64,000 nt of DNA from Candidatus Blautia faecipullorum (GTDB lineage: Bacteria > Bacillota > Clostridia > Lachnospirales > Lachnospiraceae), in the NCBI GenBank assembly GCA_019115125.1, contig DXEG01000036.1, forward strand, positions 1-64,000, read 5' to 3'. Numbering within the stretch: position 1 is the first letter of the stretch; every line of letters begins with the position of its first letter. Positions 62,587 through 64,000 of this stretch are shown here, piece by piece. The position numbers and the translations under genes were made by a program. A model generated the notes under the pieces. The model saw nothing but the letters and a program-made list of their open reading frames with translations. It did no database searches and was not told where the DNA came from.

Positions 62587-63444
62587 ATGACTCGTGAACA
62601 ATTAGAATTGCGAATAAAGGCTAACGTAGAAAAGTATATACATAAAGATAAAGAAGAATGTGTGGATGCGATAATGGAATTATATAATCGTATTCCCGAT
62701 GTGGGAGGAGTTTTCAAACCTCTTTATAGATATAGATCTTTAAACTCAAATGAGCTTGATGGTTTGGAAAACGAAACTATTTTTATGAGATGGCCATCGT
62801 CGTATGATGATAAAAGTGATTGCACTCCTGTATTTGATTTTGAAGAGATTAGTGAATATATCATCAAAAAAAATCATCCGATTTTGAATGCAGAAAAAGT
62901 TGTCAAAGAGTTTATCAATGTTGATGATATTATAGAAAATCCAAGATTTGCAGAGAAAATAAATGAAATGCGAAATATGTGGATGATTGCTTGTTTTACA
63001 GAAAGATATAACAATAGTAAGATGTGGGCGCAATATGCGAATAACTTCAGTGGAATTTGTTTGGTTTATAGTTTCTTTGATGTTTTGGAAAAAATTAAAC
63101 ATTCTGAAGAAATGAGTATTATGCCGGTAATGTATGTAGATAATAGAGAGAAATATAAAGATATTTGTCTAAATCATAATGATTTACTTGAATTCAATGA
63201 TGAAACTGAATCGAAATATCAGCTGACATGTACTACAAAGGAAAAATTGAGCTATAGCTTTGAAGAAGAATGGAGATTGATTTACGAAAGAGAAAAAGAG
63301 GATAAAGATGGTAAAAAAATAGGTGACTGTATTCCATTCATAAATCCTGCTGTGATTATTTGCGGAAATTCAGTAGACAAAAATTCATTGGATTACCAAA
63401 GGCTTATGAGGATAGCAGAGGAAAAAGAAATAAGGGTAATATAA
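62587..63444 (+). CDS. DUF2971 family protein
   Basis: A 285-residue protein. Typical DUF2971 blocks are LYRYRSLNSNELDGLEN, FMRWPSSYDDKSDC, ACFTERYNNSKMWAQYA and YSFEEEWRLIYE. The biochemical role is unknown; members are frequent in defence and accessory islands. Base composition is clearly more AT-rich than the chromosome to the left. It lies 19 bases after the pglX remnant with a GGAG-type ribosome site. Confidence 0.85.
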   Translation: MTREQLELRIKANVEKYIHKDKEECVDAIMELYNRIPDVGGVFKPLYRYRSLNSNELDGLENETIFMRWPSSYDDKSDCTPVFDFEEISEYIIKKNHPILNAEKVVKEFINVDDIIENPRFAEKINEMRNMWMIACFTERYNNSKMWAQYANNFSGICLVYSFFDVLEKIKHSEEMSIMPVMYVDNREKYKDICLNHNDLLEFNDETESKYQLTCTTKEKLSYSFEEEWRLIYEREKEDKDGKKIGDCIPFINPAVIICGNSVDKNSLDYQRLMRIAEEKEIRVI

Positions 63445-63493
63445 TATTCCAAAGGCTATGTATTGCGTAGCGAATTGAAAGCGAGGTGTTACA

Positions 63494-64000
63494 ATGACCA
63501 TAGAAGAAATTCTTGCAGGGGAATCAAAGAATGTGGAGTTCAAGGAGAATCTGCCGGAGAAAAGCATCAAATATATGAAGTCTGTGGTTGCCTTTGCAAA
63601 TGGAACCGGAGGAAAAATCATTTTCGGAATTGCCGATAAAACCAGAGAGGTTGTTGGCTTTGACAAAGAAGATGTGTTCAAGAAAATGGATGCCATTGCC
63701 AATGCTGTATCAGATAGCTGTGAACCGGCAATTATCCCAGATATTACTTTACAGACGGTTGATGGTAAAACTGTTATTGTGGTAGAGGTTTCTGAGGGCA
63801 GACAGCGTCCATATTATATCCAGGCTCTTGGCAGAGATGGCGGTGTATATGTCCGTGTTGCCGGAACTACCCGTCTTGCCGATGAGTATATGATAAAAGA
63901 ATTATTGTTTGAGGGAAGCAATCGTTACTACGATCAGGCTTTATGTACTGGGTTAAATGTTACAGATGAAGATATTGATGCCCTTTGCAAAGCTATGAAA
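63494..64000 (+). CDS. AlbA_2/Schlafen-domain ATP-binding protein, 3' end outside the window
   Basis: The frame is open from the ATG at 63494 to the window edge (169 codons seen). It begins MTIEEILAGESKNVEFKE, the start of the AlbA_2 (Schlafen) domain, and continues with FANGTGGKIIFGIAD and GGVYVRVAGTTRLAD. Full proteins of this family usually add a winged-helix or ATPase-like C-terminal part. They are common in defence islands and beside toxin-antitoxin genes. The start follows GCGAGGTG. Confidence 0.88.
   Translation, partial: MTIEEILAGESKNVEFKENLPEKSIKYMKSVVAFANGTGGKIIFGIADKTREVVGFDKEDVFKKMDAIANAVSDSCEPAIIPDITLQTVDGKTVIVVEVSEGRQRPYYIQALGRDGGVYVRVAGTTRLADEYMIKELLFEGSNRYYDQALCTGLNVTDEDIDALCKAMK

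Overview
The window looks like the chromosome of an anaerobic, gut-type Firmicute of the Lachnospiraceae (Clostridia). The evidence is the moderate GC content, strong AGGAGG-type ribosome sites, the gene order tig-clpP-clpX-lon-engB and ecfA1-ecfA2-ecfT-truA, an Asr-type anaerobic sulfite reductase, and many solute-binding proteins. The genus cannot be fixed from sequence reading alone.

Layout. 1-3.4 kb: an orphan phage holin and multidomain endolysin, a small type I toxin with a convergent antisense RNA, and a 31-bp terminator hairpin present twice, the second copy serving tRNA-Leu(CAG). 3.7-11 kb: carAB, uppP, glpK and a repeat-rich acidic lipoprotein. 12-16.2 kb: a molybdate module, with a one-component HTH/binding-protein regulator and a Mop protein divergent from modABC. 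16.2-22.6 kb: a CdaR/PucR-type regulator, an MsmX/UgpC-type sugar ABC ATPase, a DUF89 protein, an orphan NMT1-type binding protein, malQ and tRNA-Gly(CCC). 22.8-25.7 kb: a PsiE-like membrane protein, proC, a small basic protein, a CYTH protein and a DJ-1 protein. 25.8-35.5 kb: the protein quality-control cluster tig-clpP-clpX-lon, engB, the shared ECF vitamin-transporter module and truA. 35.6-45 kb: a CDF metal exporter, a NYN-LOTUS protein, a palindromic intergenic element, a phosphorelay (REC-HD-GYP, HPt, hybrid kinase), a secreted alkaline phosphatase and a YibE/F membrane protein. 45-48.7 kb: a Crp/Fnr regulator and asrABC. 48.9-50.2 kb: small conserved proteins and a LOG-family enzyme.

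50.2-60.8 kb is a complete catabolic operon. It holds a sugar/polyol-type ABC importer with a DUF2291 lipoprotein, a FucI/AraA-fold isomerase, a two-subunit transketolase, an FGGY kinase and a LacI regulator. Together they suggest import, isomerisation, phosphorylation and transketolase cleavage of an unusual sugar. This is the best candidate for an undescribed metabolic system here.

60.9-64 kb is accessory DNA, AT-rich from about 61.5 kb. It carries a Phd/ParE-type toxin-antitoxin pair, a methyltransferase pseudogene joined to the C-terminal piece of a BREX pglX gene, a DUF2971 protein and the start of an AlbA_2 (Schlafen-like) protein. It reads as the edge of a decaying or rearranged defence island.
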